Below, one piece after another: positions 51,434-60,243 of a stretch of 64,000 bases of DNA (positions are counted from its first letter, which is position 1; every line of letters starts with the position of its first letter). A program made the position numbers and the translations under genes. Origin of the DNA: Lewinellaceae bacterium (GTDB lineage Bacteria > Bacteroidota > Bacteroidia > Chitinophagales > Saprospiraceae); assembly GCA_020636405.1 (NCBI GenBank), contig JACJXW010000006.1, positions 682,001 through 746,000 on the forward strand, given 5' to 3'. The notes under the pieces are model-generated. The model was not told the origin of the DNA. It saw nothing but the letters and a program-made list of their open reading frames with translations, and made no database searches.

Positions 51434-51670
51434 ATGAGATTATTAGGTGCATTTTTCAACATTTTCCTTTTTTACTATTTCCTGGCCCTCTGCGGCGGCA
51501 CTACGGGCAGTAATGCGGAAAGTGTTGACAACCAGCCTGTTCAAAGTATGAGGCAGGAGGAGAAAGCATGCAAGCCAGGAGAAGGTCCCTCTCGGGTCGA
51601 CGCGCTTATTTATTCCAATACGATCAACCGGTTCATTATTCCTTCACCGGACCTGGCAGAGGCGACGTAG
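51434..51670 (+). pseudogene. Truncated small lipoprotein-like ORF
   Basis: The 78-codon frame starts MRLLGAFFNIFLFYYFLALC, ending in a possible lipobox (LALC-GG). It is polar afterwards, and its last ~20 residues are antisense to the esterase pseudogene that ends at 51610. The frame is therefore likely cut off by the neighbouring decayed gene. It may be the 5' end of a lost lipoprotein gene driven by the promoter at 51188. A function is not recognised. Confidence 0.4.
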
Positions 51671-52277
51671 ACGCCGGCCGGTAGCCCCGCCCTTTTCAGA
51701 CAGTACCTCGCTGCCTCCAATCCGGTATATACCCGTACCACCCTTCCCTCTATATCATAGAGTGTTAGCTCTTGTATGAGTGCGCCCGTTGTGATGCTGA
51801 ACAGCACCTCGTCTGACGCTGGATTGGGCCAAACCGCTAAGCCAGCAGCGGATTTATCTGGTGCAACAACAGGGCTTAGTGCCGCTACGCATTCTTCCAG
51901 CCCAAATGCCAGGCAGGCCCGCGGAGCAAAGTACTGGATCATGGTGTCGATGTAGGCCCGGCCTTTTTCAGGAGACATATCCGGATTTAAAAGCAGCCCG
52001 TTGGAGTGGAGCTCTGCGGCGGACAGGTTGGCGCCTAAGCTGTCATTCAGGAATGCAATTTCCTGGGCCATGGCTGTTGAATCCCACCATTCCCAGGGGA
52101 TAAGTCCTGGGGCATTGGAAGGCTACTATAAAGCATGGATATGTTGGTGGCATAGTGGACGTTCCTAACTATTTCCACCTGGCTGAAGATCGGCTCCAAA
52201 TAGCGGGTGGGTTGGGCTAAAAGTGAGGAAATAGAAATGGTAAATACGATGGATAGTAAAGCGTCCGGGTATTTCAT
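51610..52277 (-). pseudogene. Secreted esterase-like T9SS protein with internal deletion
   Basis: The first part (52277 to ~52125) encodes a signal peptide (LSIVFTISISSLLAQ) and YLEPIFSQVEIVRNVHYATN. This is the conserved N-terminus of Bacteroidota T9SS carboxylesterase/alpha-beta hydrolases. The next match is in a different frame: NAPGLIPWEWWDSTAMAQEI, then LLLNPDMSPEKGRAYIDTM, then a T9SS type A domain ending GIMNRLIVLE. This is the C-terminal part of the same family. The intervening catalytic middle is absent, and the frames do not join. The gene is therefore dead, with deletion of most of the hydrolase domain. The family identification rests on my recognition of the flanking motifs. Confidence 0.6.
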
Positions 52278-52426
52278 CAGAATATTATTATTAGAATGGA
52301 ATGGATTAAAGATACGCCTTTCCCGGCGTCCTCAGTTGAACAATAATTTCCTGGCGCAGTTTTATCCTGGCGAGACATCGGGATGTGGCTGGACAGGTGC
52401 TGGAACCGTCAAAATTCACCTGCAGA

Positions 52427-53632
52427 ATGCTATTCAATTTCAACGTTTACTCCTCTCTGCTCCTGATCGGTGTGGTCCAGGGGGCCGTTTATTCTCTATT
52501 GCTGTTTCTTCGGGGACGGAAGGAAGGTGCTCACGCCGATTACTGGATGGCCGGCCTGCTGCTGCTCCTTTCCGTCTTTGTTTCCCAATGGATGTTGGGC
52601 TTTGCCGGTTGGTACGATAGCCACGACTGGCATACGACGTTGATGTTCTATCTGCCGTTTAGCCCGCCATTTCTTTTGGGCCCTGTTTTTTACTGCTACT
52701 TCTTGTCGCTTACCAATGCTCGTTTTAAAGCCCGGCAGCACTGGAAGCATTTCATCCCGGCTGCTTTCTTTATACTCCGGTATGCCGTCATTGCCATCTA
52801 TGACCTGGTGTTCTGGAATGGTTTTCAGGGGCTCGAACTACCCTTTTTCTTTCACACCCGAGGGCCCTGGGCAGAGTATTTCGACAGTCTCGATGTATGG
52901 TGGTACAACCTGCTTGGGCCACTGAGCCAAATCCATCTGATCGGTTACCTGGCGGCCACTATTGTTCTTTTCCAGCGGTATAAGGCGTATCTGGTGGCAA
53001 ACTTTTCCAATACGGAACCCCTGCAGTTTCGGTGGCTCAATTTTATCATTATTATTCTGGGCATCACTTTTACCGTATCTCTTTTGGGGCGGGTTGCCAG
53101 CCTGTTCGTGGAGTTGAGTTATATCCAGGCCTGGTATTATTATTTCGTAGTTTCCGTCGCCATCTTCGTGCTAAGTATCCAGGCCTATCGCCAATCTACC
53201 CGCAGTTTGCTGCAATTGGACTTCCTTCCGGATTCCGCCCCTTTCACCATCACAGAGCCTGGGGCTTCCACTGATAACAATGCCGCTGCCCCGGAGATGG
53301 AACAATTTCGCCGCCGGCTTGATGTCCTGATGGCTACCGAACGCCCTTACCTGGATCCCGACCTCAACATCCGCCAACTGGCCGAACGGCTCAATACCAA
53401 TACCTCCTACCTCAGCCGCCTCATCAACGGAAACTACGGCCAAAACTTCAACGACTTCATCAATGGCTACCGCGTACGGGCATTCGAGGAAAAACTGCGC
53501 GCCGGGGAGCACCAGCACTATACCTTCCTCAGCCTCGCCCTCGACTGTGGCTTTAACTCCAAGGCCACCTTTAATCGGGCTTTTCGCAAATACACCGGGA
53601 AGAGCCCCGGAGAATACGTTTCCGAGCGGTAA
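52427..53632 (+). CDS. Membrane-anchored AraC-type transcription factor
   Basis: The start is the ATG at 52427 (MLFNFNVYSSLLLIGVVQGA), 401 residues. The N-terminal ~270 residues form about seven hydrophobic segments, a membrane sensor seen in many Bacteroidota AraC regulators. The C-terminal AraC HTH (~300-400) includes LDPDLNIRQLAERLNTNTSY, FNDFINGYRVRAFEEKL and GFNSKATFNRAFRKYTGKSP. It likely senses a membrane-associated or periplasmic signal and activates a nearby gene, perhaps the beta-lactamase-fold gene 94 bp downstream; this is inference. Confidence 0.92.
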   Translation: MLFNFNVYSSLLLIGVVQGAVYSLLLFLRGRKEGAHADYWMAGLLLLLSVFVSQWMLGFAGWYDSHDWHTTLMFYLPFSPPFLLGPVFYCYFLSLTNARFKARQHWKHFIPAAFFILRYAVIAIYDLVFWNGFQGLELPFFFHTRGPWAEYFDSLDVWWYNLLGPLSQIHLIGYLAATIVLFQRYKAYLVANFSNTEPLQFRWLNFIIIILGITFTVSLLGRVASLFVELSYIQAWYYYFVVSVAIFVLSIQAYRQSTRSLLQLDFLPDSAPFTITEPGASTDNNAAAPEMEQFRRRLDVLMATERPYLDPDLNIRQLAERLNTNTSYLSRLINGNYGQNFNDFINGYRVRAFEEKLRAGEHQHYTFLSLALDCGFNSKATFNRAFRKYTGKSPGEYVSER

Positions 53633-53726
53633 CCGAACGGCTCAATTCATAAAATGAAGCGCCTCAATTTATCCTTTGCCGCGCTGCCGCGCTGTTCCGG
53701 CTCCATCTTTGCTGGAAAAAACGGCT

Positions 53727-56126
53727 ATGCAGCGATCACTCCTTTTCTTCTTTTGCTCCTTTATTCTCACGCCGGCCTTCGGACAACTCCTCGAGCATTA
53801 CAGGTTTGAGCAGGACGGTAAAGCCCTGTCCTTAAAGGAAAAAATGGTGGAAGAGGGCGTGCCCGGCTTTAGCACCTACCTGATCTACGGGAACTGGCAG
53901 GATTCACTCGCAGCCGGGCTCCTCCGTGTTTCAGGGAAAAAGGAAGTGGGATATGCTACCCCTTTTCCGGCCGGCGCCATGTCGGAAGCCCCGGTGTTGT
54001 TCGAGATCCTCCGGTTGGCGGATGCCGGCGAGATCAGCCTGGACGGCCCGGTGCACCAGTACTTACCGAAACTTAAAGATAAACGCTGGTTGAAACTGAG
54101 AAAGGTTACGATCCGAGACCTCATTCTGCGCCGGAAAAACCTGGGCGGGCCAATGAAGCCTTCAGGATATGCAGCAGGAGAAAATTGGCCGCCGCTTGAG
54201 GCCCTGTTGGAATCGGGTAATGATGATTTTCCGGGAGGGCTTGCCATCCGCGGCAACCGTATGCTGAAGCAATCTCCGCAGTATGCCAATGCCGTTCTGC
54301 TGCAGTTGATCCTGGAAAAATACCATGGAAAGCCCCTGGCAGAGATCATGGCAGAGCGGGTATTGGCCCCCTTGGGTATGGAAAATTCTTTCTACGCCAC
54401 TGAGCTATCCGATGCCCAGGAGGCAACCGTCGCGCTTGGGCATGACACCACCGGCGCCCCCTTACCGGGCGGCTATGCCCGTTACCCGGAGCTGGCAGCC
54501 ACGGGGCTTTGGACCACTCCAGCTGACTACGCCCGCTTCGTCGAGCACATTATCCGGGCAGCCAGGGGAACGGACAACCGCTTCCTGAAGCCGGAAACTG
54601 CCCGCGCCGGACTGGCCCGGCAGTTTGGGTACCGTTCCCTTTTGTTTCACATCAATAAGGACGGCCTCATATATTGGGGGGGCAATACGAAGGGATATTT
54701 CACAGCCATGCAGGCCAGCCTGCGGGATGATTTTATCATGGTGGCCTTCTGCAATGGCGACCTCAACTGGGCATTGGTCATGGGCAGCTTATACCAGGCC
54801 GGCGGCTGGATCGCTCAACAGCGTAAAGGGGAGCGCCTGGTACTCTTTACCCAGCCGTGCGACGAGGCGCTTTCGGAAGCGTTGAAACAACAACTGCAAT
54901 CCTTCGCCAGGGAGAATCAGATCAGCTTCCGGGTACAGGATGCCGCCAAAGGGGCGCCGGCCTGTATCACTGCCACCCCGGCGCTCCTGTTCCAGACATC
55001 GGAGGGGCGCACCTTGTTTGGCGGTAAAGTGACGGAATGGAGTGCAGTTGAGAACTTTATACGCACTGCCCGCAGCCGGCCGGTGGCTCCTCTCGCTGCC
55101 ACCGCAGGGCCCCTCCTGGTAAAGCGGCAGGGGCGCCAGTCCATCGGCTTTCCCCTGAAGTGGACGCCGTGGCAAGGGGAAGCGCCGGTGGAAGACTGGC
55201 AGTCCGACTTCATTGCCGCTCTGGAAAAAAGCCTGGGCGCCCGGTACGAACCCAGCGCCGGTTTTTTCCCAACCGGCCGCCGGTTTTACCTCGATGTCCA
55301 TCCCTATGCCAAAGGGGATAGTGCATTCCTTAGCCTGGCCGTATTCAGCCAGTTCGACTGTATCCATCCAGTGTTTGACAATTTTGGGCGGCCCTTGGCC
55401 GGCTCATTGGCGGAGAAGGAAAAACTCCTGGAAGAGGCGGCGGAGCAATTGGCCTGTATCGTGCGGGAGCGGTTGGCGAATGTGCAGGGCGGCGATGCCC
55501 TTTTTCCTCTGCCCGACGATACGCCAGTCTTGGAATTTGAGGCGCTGGGGCTGCAGATCCAGAAGAAGCAGGTAACGGACGCCCGGCCTTATCCATCCAA
55601 CCGCTCCGGGGCATTCCCGGAAAAGTGGAGCCGCCCGGTTCCGGTCAGAGAAGGGCAACCCTTGTTGCAATTCAATTTCCCCAGCCCGCTGGAGCGCTAT
55701 GCGGGAGAAGTCCGCCAGTTGAGCGGTGAACTGGCTTACCGGGACGGGCGCCTGAGCGGTGAATTCGCCGCCGCCCTGAATACCCTCACTATGGGGATGA
55801 AAGAACTCGACGCCAAAGTGCTGAAGCAATACCTGAAAGTACGCCGGTATGCCTCAGCTTCCTTTGCCTTCGATGAGCAGGCCATAAACTTGCAGTGGGA
55901 TCAGGAACAAGCCACTCGAATCGCCGGCAGCTTCCATTTTCTCGGGGAGTCTATTCCCCTGGTGGTGGACGCCCGGCTGTTACCGCGTTCCTCTGATGGC
56001 GCTATCGATGTGCAGGTGGAGTTCGAACTGGATATTGCCCGGCCCTTCGGGTTGCCCGGGCCCGACGGGCCGGCTGCCGCCCGGGAGCGCCTTCAGTTCA
56101 GCCTTCAGTTCCGCATGGCGGGTTAA
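53727..56126 (+). CDS. Catalytically dead beta-lactamase-fold protein with YceI-like C-terminus
   Basis: The start is the ATG at 53727 (MQRSLLFFFCSFILTPAFG, signal peptide), 799 residues. Residues ~35-370 have the class C beta-lactamase/DD-peptidase fold (LADAGEISLDGPVHQYLPKL, QYANAVLLQLILEKYHGKPL, LGMENSFYATELSD). The SxxK motif position reads AMSE (84-87), replacing both nucleophile and Lys. The YxN motif is YAN, and the last motif has Trp instead of His. Residues ~375-450 look thioredoxin-like (ATPALLFQTSEGR with a cis-Pro). Residues ~655-799 look YceI-like (LSGELAYRDGRLSGEFAAAL, SASFAF). It is followed by a real YceI gene. I judge it a binding or scaffold protein. Confidence 0.7.
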   Translation: MQRSLLFFFCSFILTPAFGQLLEHYRFEQDGKALSLKEKMVEEGVPGFSTYLIYGNWQDSLAAGLLRVSGKKEVGYATPFPAGAMSEAPVLFEILRLADAGEISLDGPVHQYLPKLKDKRWLKLRKVTIRDLILRRKNLGGPMKPSGYAAGENWPPLEALLESGNDDFPGGLAIRGNRMLKQSPQYANAVLLQLILEKYHGKPLAEIMAERVLAPLGMENSFYATELSDAQEATVALGHDTTGAPLPGGYARYPELAATGLWTTPADYARFVEHIIRAARGTDNRFLKPETARAGLARQFGYRSLLFHINKDGLIYWGGNTKGYFTAMQASLRDDFIMVAFCNGDLNWALVMGSLYQAGGWIAQQRKGERLVLFTQPCDEALSEALKQQLQSFARENQISFRVQDAAKGAPACITATPALLFQTSEGRTLFGGKVTEWSAVENFIRTARSRPVAPLAATAGPLLVKRQGRQSIGFPLKWTPWQGEAPVEDWQSDFIAALEKSLGARYEPSAGFFPTGRRFYLDVHPYAKGDSAFLSLAVFSQFDCIHPVFDNFGRPLAGSLAEKEKLLEEAAEQLACIVRERLANVQGGDALFPLPDDTPVLEFEALGLQIQKKQVTDARPYPSNRSGAFPEKWSRPVPVREGQPLLQFNFPSPLERYAGEVRQLSGELAYRDGRLSGEFAAALNTLTMGMKELDAKVLKQYLKVRRYASASFAFDEQAINLQWDQEQATRIAGSFHFLGESIPLVVDARLLPRSSDGAIDVQVEFELDIARPFGLPGPDGPAAARERLQFSLQFRMAG

Positions 56127-56182
56127 GCCCCATTTTCAGGTTACAAAATCCATTCCATCCGAATTCTTAAAAATCAAACAAC

Positions 56183-56731
56183 ATGTTTAAACTGATCAAC
56201 ATTTTTACGCTCATCACGGCCTTCTTTTTCCTTCAGCCGGATACGGCCTTGTTGGATAACCTGCCGCCGGCGCCCGGCACGATCGAGTTCATTGGCGATG
56301 CCGGGTCTCCTAATGTGTTTACCTTTGAGAACTGGGGCTTCACCCGGGTTGAAAATGCCGATGACCCGGAGAACATTAAATTAGAAGCGGTTTTTGATGT
56401 GCGCAGCCTGCAGTGCAGCTGGAAGGATCTGGAGCAAAGCCTGCTAAAGAAGAAGGACTACTTTTTTGTCAAAAAATTCCCCGAGGCGCGCCTGTCGGTG
56501 GACGGGGCAACTCCACTGGCTGATGGCAGATACCGCACAGAAGCAACCCTTACGCTAAAAGGCACCAGCAGAAATGTAGAGCTGGTTTTTACCATTTCAG
56601 AGGAGGCGCCTTACAGGGTAAAGGCGGAGGGTGTCGTTCAGCGGCGCCTGTTCAAATTTTCCGGCAACGGGCCTAAAGACGAAGTGCCTGTAAAAGTGGA
56701 TGCAGTACTGGAGCCGATGCGGAAAAATTAA
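56183..56731 (+). CDS. YceI-family lipocalin-like secreted protein
   Basis: The 182 residues have an N-terminal hydrophobic signal segment (LINIFTLITAFFFLQP). The YceI fold is recognised by TIEFIGDAGSPNVFTFENWG, VRSLQCSWKDLEQSLLKKK, FPEARLSV and ATLTLKGTSRNVELVFTIS. YceI proteins bind isoprenoid lipids or quinones in the periplasm. The gene lies 56 bp after a gene whose C-terminus looks YceI-like and 76 bp before a YdeI-like gene on the same strand, so all three may be co-transcribed. Confidence 0.85.
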   Translation: MFKLINIFTLITAFFFLQPDTALLDNLPPAPGTIEFIGDAGSPNVFTFENWGFTRVENADDPENIKLEAVFDVRSLQCSWKDLEQSLLKKKDYFFVKKFPEARLSVDGATPLADGRYRTEATLTLKGTSRNVELVFTISEEAPYRVKAEGVVQRRLFKFSGNGPKDEVPVKVDAVLEPMRKN

Positions 56732-56807
56732 CCTTTGGATAAACAGTAGGGGTACCCGGTGCGTTTTTCCTTCTGAAAATTCATTCCACAGTTTTTCAAA
56801 GCTTATC

Positions 56808-57380
56808 ATGGAGATCACCGAAGTTTTCTACCCCCATGGCCGCAGCCAGTGGCGCGAATGGCTGGAAACGCACCACCAGTCCAAAACCGAAATATGGCTG
56901 CGCACTTTCCGCAAGGCAAGTGCTAAACCTTCCATTGCTTATGACGATATGGTGGAAGAATGCCTGTGTTTCGGCTGGATCGACGGGGTCGTCAAAAAAT
57001 ACTGCGAAGAGAGCAGAGTGCAACGCATCACGCCCCGCCGCAAAAAGAATACCTTCCTTTCCGAACTCAACCGGCAGCGAGTCTGGAAGCTTCAGCGCCA
57101 GGGCCTGATGACGCCGGCGGGCCTGGCTCCCATTCACGATCAGGTAGGGGCGCCGGATGATCCGTGGGAGATACCGGAGTGGATAGAGGCCCAGTTGCGG
57201 GCAGAGCAAGTAGTATGGGAAAACTTTCAGCAGTTCTCACACTTCTACCAGCGGTTAAAGATCGGCTGGATCAAGGAGTGCGGCCCCCGCCGACAGGAGG
57301 AGGCACAAAAACGGCTGAACTACCTGGTCAAAATGACCCGGCAGGGCAAGATGTACGGCACGGTACCGGAGGTGGAGTAA
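56808..57380 (+). CDS. YdeI/OmpD-associated family protein
   Basis: The start is the ATG at 56808 (MEITEVFYPHGRSQWREWLE), 190 residues. Family blocks are FRKASAKPSIAYDDMVEECL, CFGWIDGVVKKYCEE, TPRRKKNTFLSELN and the C-terminal RQEEAQKRLNYLVKMTRQGK. YdeI family members are known from bacteriocin or antimicrobial-peptide tolerance, but the mechanism is unclear. It is in the same direction as the YceI gene, 76 bp after its stop. No signal peptide is present, so it is cytoplasmic. Confidence 0.85.
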   Translation: MEITEVFYPHGRSQWREWLETHHQSKTEIWLRTFRKASAKPSIAYDDMVEECLCFGWIDGVVKKYCEESRVQRITPRRKKNTFLSELNRQRVWKLQRQGLMTPAGLAPIHDQVGAPDDPWEIPEWIEAQLRAEQVVWENFQQFSHFYQRLKIGWIKECGPRRQEEAQKRLNYLVKMTRQGKMYGTVPEVE

Positions 57381-57482
57381 ATGGAACACAGATGAAAACA
57401 GGAACCGAAAAGGTGCGCTTGCCATGAAACCCGCCGCATCTGCGAAAGGCCGCGTTCCATTTCCATAACCCGGTGGGCGATG

Positions 57483-60080
57483 TCAATACGTATCCACCAG
57501 GCTGATCATACTTAACTCCTCTACCGTCAGTGGCCGCTCTCCCATTTTGCTTTCCCGGAAGGTGAGCACTTTTTCCTCTCCGGGCTGCAGGTCGAAGTAG
57601 TTGTCTGAGAAGAAACCTTCAGATTCTTCGAATTGAAGAAAGACATTCTTGGCTAGCTTGCTTGCCTTCAGGCGCAGCTCGTACTGGCCAATACCTGTGG
57701 TTTTTACTTCAGCTTCAATGCCTGGATTTGGAGGAAGGGACAGCTCTTTGGGCGGCACAAAATAGAGCAGGTTCTCGTGCGTTAACCGTCCATTTTCAAG
57801 CAGGCGGCCTCTAAGGTAAAGCTGTTTTTTGTCACCAAGTTTTTCCATGGCGGCGGCTGACAGGCTGGTTGCCAGGCGGGCGCTGTCCGGGCTGAGTTGG
57901 ACCTCTTTGTTCTCGTACCAGAGCAGTTCCCCCTCAAAGTTGCGGAGTTCCAGGCGCAGCTCGGCTTCTACCGGCTCCTTACGGCCAGAACAGGTGTAAA
58001 CCTTGATGTCGTCTTTGTTCTTTTCCAAAACGACCACATCTGTTTTAAAGGCATCACGCACGAAATAGTGAAGAGCTTTCCAGCGCCGGTAGTAGTCGAT
58101 GCCTGACCAGGACGCTACCGGCCAGCAGTCGTTGAGCTGCCAGTAGAGCGTGCCCATACAAAAGGGTTTGGCGCTGCGGTGCGATTCTATGGCCATTTTG
58201 ATGGACTCGGCCTGAAGGAGTTGCCCTACGTAGAGGAAATGGCTGAAGTTTTCCGGCAGAATATAATCGTCTTCCATGTACGACCGTATGCGCAGGTTGC
58301 CGATGCCGCTGCGCTGGTGAGCAGCCATCACTTCCGATTCAATATCCCAGTCCTGGGGGAGGGTATACTGCTCCACTGTCCGAAACTCCGGAAAGGACTG
58401 AAATCCATATTCGCTCATGAAACGGCCGATATAATTCCGGAAATCACTAAAGGGGTGCTCGCCGTGCCAGACCCCCCAGTAATGGATATCTCCGGAGGTG
58501 GTGCTGTAAGACGCGTGCGTACCTTCGCCGGCATAGGGCGAGGACGGCCAGTAGAAAGCGCCGGGATGGTAAGTTTCAACCGCCTGAGGAAGTAATTCGT
58601 GGAAGACCTTTTCATAGCCTGCCCATATATCGGCTCTTTGTTCGCTGGTGTATTGCTGTTTCCAGCCCCAGCCGCCCTTTTCGTTGTATTGGGCCCAGGC
58701 CACGTCGATCTCGTTGTTGCCGCACCAAAGTGCAATGCTGGGGTGGTTGCGCAGGCGGCGGATGTTATAAACGGCCTCCTGGCGGACGCTTTCCAGAAAA
58801 GCGCTGTCCCAGGGATACATACTGCAAGCAAACATGAAGTCCTGCCAGACGAGGATGCCCATCTCGTCGCACAGGTCGTAGAACAGGCCGTCTTCGTAAA
58901 TGCCCCCGCCCCAGATGCGTAGCATATTCATATTGGCGTCGGCAGCCGATTGGATCATTTCCCGGTACCAGTTGGTATCGACGCGTTCGAGAAAGACATC
59001 GTTGGGAATGTAATTGGCTCCCTTGGAAAATAGGGGGCGCCCATTCAGTTCCAGGTAGAAGGAAGTGCCCTTGGCATCCGGCTCCTGTACGATGCGGATG
59101 CTGCGCAGGCCGATGCGTTCCTCGTGGCGCGCCACTTCCCGGCCATCCCTTTCCAGGACTACCTTCATTTCGTAGAGGAAAGGATCTCCCAGTTCTTTCG
59201 TCCACCACAGCTGAGGGTTTTGTAGGGTTAACGGTACGGTTACCTGCTGTTGTCCTTTTTCCAATTGCACCGGCCGGCTGGCCAGCAGGCTGTCCTTCCA
59301 TAATATGGATAGCTGTCCGTTCAGTGCCTGTTCTGCTTCCAGTTCGATCCGGACATCCACTTTAGCCGCAGCTTCGGTTACCGATTCCTGGTGGAAGTAC
59401 ACATCGCTGACCCGAGCGTCATTCCAGGCTTTCAGGTGTACGGGCCGCCAGATGCCGGAGGGGACCAGGCGCGGGCCCCAGTCCCAGCCAAAGTGGTAAC
59501 CAGGCTTACGGACAAAGATGCTCACCCGTTTGTCGCCCATGCCGCCGTTCTCGGATTGGTCGTTGGAAGCGGGCAGTCCGTAGCCAAGGGCTTCCAGCTT
59601 CTTCAACCCTACCTGGGTAGGAGAATGTAAATAAATGTATAGTTCGTTGTCTCCTTCCTTTACGGTGCCTTTTACATCGGCCTCCCATGCCCGGTGAAAA
59701 TTGTCTGCCTGCAGGATAAGCGTTCCGTTCAGGTATACGTCGGCATAGGTATCCAGCCCCAGGAATTCCAGCGTGATTCGATCATGCCTCAGCCATTCCG
59801 GGCCGGCCTGAAATGTGGTGCGGTATTCCCAGTTGTTCTTGTCGATCCATTGGAGGCTCTTTTCATTGACGCGGTAGAACGGGTCTTCGATGATGTCATT
59901 AGCCATCAGGGCCGTATGGATGCTACCCGGTACGGAAGCGGGCATCCAGTTACCGATATTGGATTGGCGGAATTGCCAGCCCTCCCGGATCTCTGCGATT
60001 TTCATGTCGTTGGCATTTTGAGCCAGGCAAAGCCGGGCAAAAAGAAAGAACAGTAGCGTAAAGGAATATATGGAACGCAT
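57483..60080 (-). CDS. Beta-mannosidase (glycoside hydrolase family 2)
   Basis: The 865 residues have a signal peptide (FTLLFFLFARLCLAQ). GH2 domains in order are: jelly-roll (LREGWQFRQSN-like segment at ~30 to ~200, NEKSLQWIDKNNWEYRTTF), an Ig-like domain, and a TIM barrel. The acid/base Glu is in LWCGNNEIDVAW (~455) and the nucleophile Glu in SEYGFQSFPEF (~557). SANDQSENGG and GWDWGPRLVPSG are typical of beta-mannosidases. It releases mannose from manno-oligosaccharides in the periplasm. It is a single gene between the YdeI and S9 peptidase genes and has no SusC/D partner nearby. Confidence 0.9.
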   Translation of the reverse strand: MRSIYSFTLLFFLFARLCLAQNANDMKIAEIREGWQFRQSNIGNWMPASVPGSIHTALMANDIIEDPFYRVNEKSLQWIDKNNWEYRTTFQAGPEWLRHDRITLEFLGLDTYADVYLNGTLILQADNFHRAWEADVKGTVKEGDNELYIYLHSPTQVGLKKLEALGYGLPASNDQSENGGMGDKRVSIFVRKPGYHFGWDWGPRLVPSGIWRPVHLKAWNDARVSDVYFHQESVTEAAAKVDVRIELEAEQALNGQLSILWKDSLLASRPVQLEKGQQQVTVPLTLQNPQLWWTKELGDPFLYEMKVVLERDGREVARHEERIGLRSIRIVQEPDAKGTSFYLELNGRPLFSKGANYIPNDVFLERVDTNWYREMIQSAADANMNMLRIWGGGIYEDGLFYDLCDEMGILVWQDFMFACSMYPWDSAFLESVRQEAVYNIRRLRNHPSIALWCGNNEIDVAWAQYNEKGGWGWKQQYTSEQRADIWAGYEKVFHELLPQAVETYHPGAFYWPSSPYAGEGTHASYSTTSGDIHYWGVWHGEHPFSDFRNYIGRFMSEYGFQSFPEFRTVEQYTLPQDWDIESEVMAAHQRSGIGNLRIRSYMEDDYILPENFSHFLYVGQLLQAESIKMAIESHRSAKPFCMGTLYWQLNDCWPVASWSGIDYYRRWKALHYFVRDAFKTDVVVLEKNKDDIKVYTCSGRKEPVEAELRLELRNFEGELLWYENKEVQLSPDSARLATSLSAAAMEKLGDKKQLYLRGRLLENGRLTHENLLYFVPPKELSLPPNPGIEAEVKTTGIGQYELRLKASKLAKNVFLQFEESEGFFSDNYFDLQPGEEKVLTFRESKMGERPLTVEELSMISLVDTY

Positions 60081-60243
60081 GGTTGAATATTTCTTGTTTG
60101 ATTGCGAAAATAATTAAATCCTGGAAAGAGGTTACTCAAGAATGGCTTTAGAAAAGAAAAAGATGCTGTTCGAACGGCCCAATATTCACCAGCCAGGCAA
60201 GTGTCGCTATTAAATTCCTATCTTCAGGGCTAAAACAACGGTC

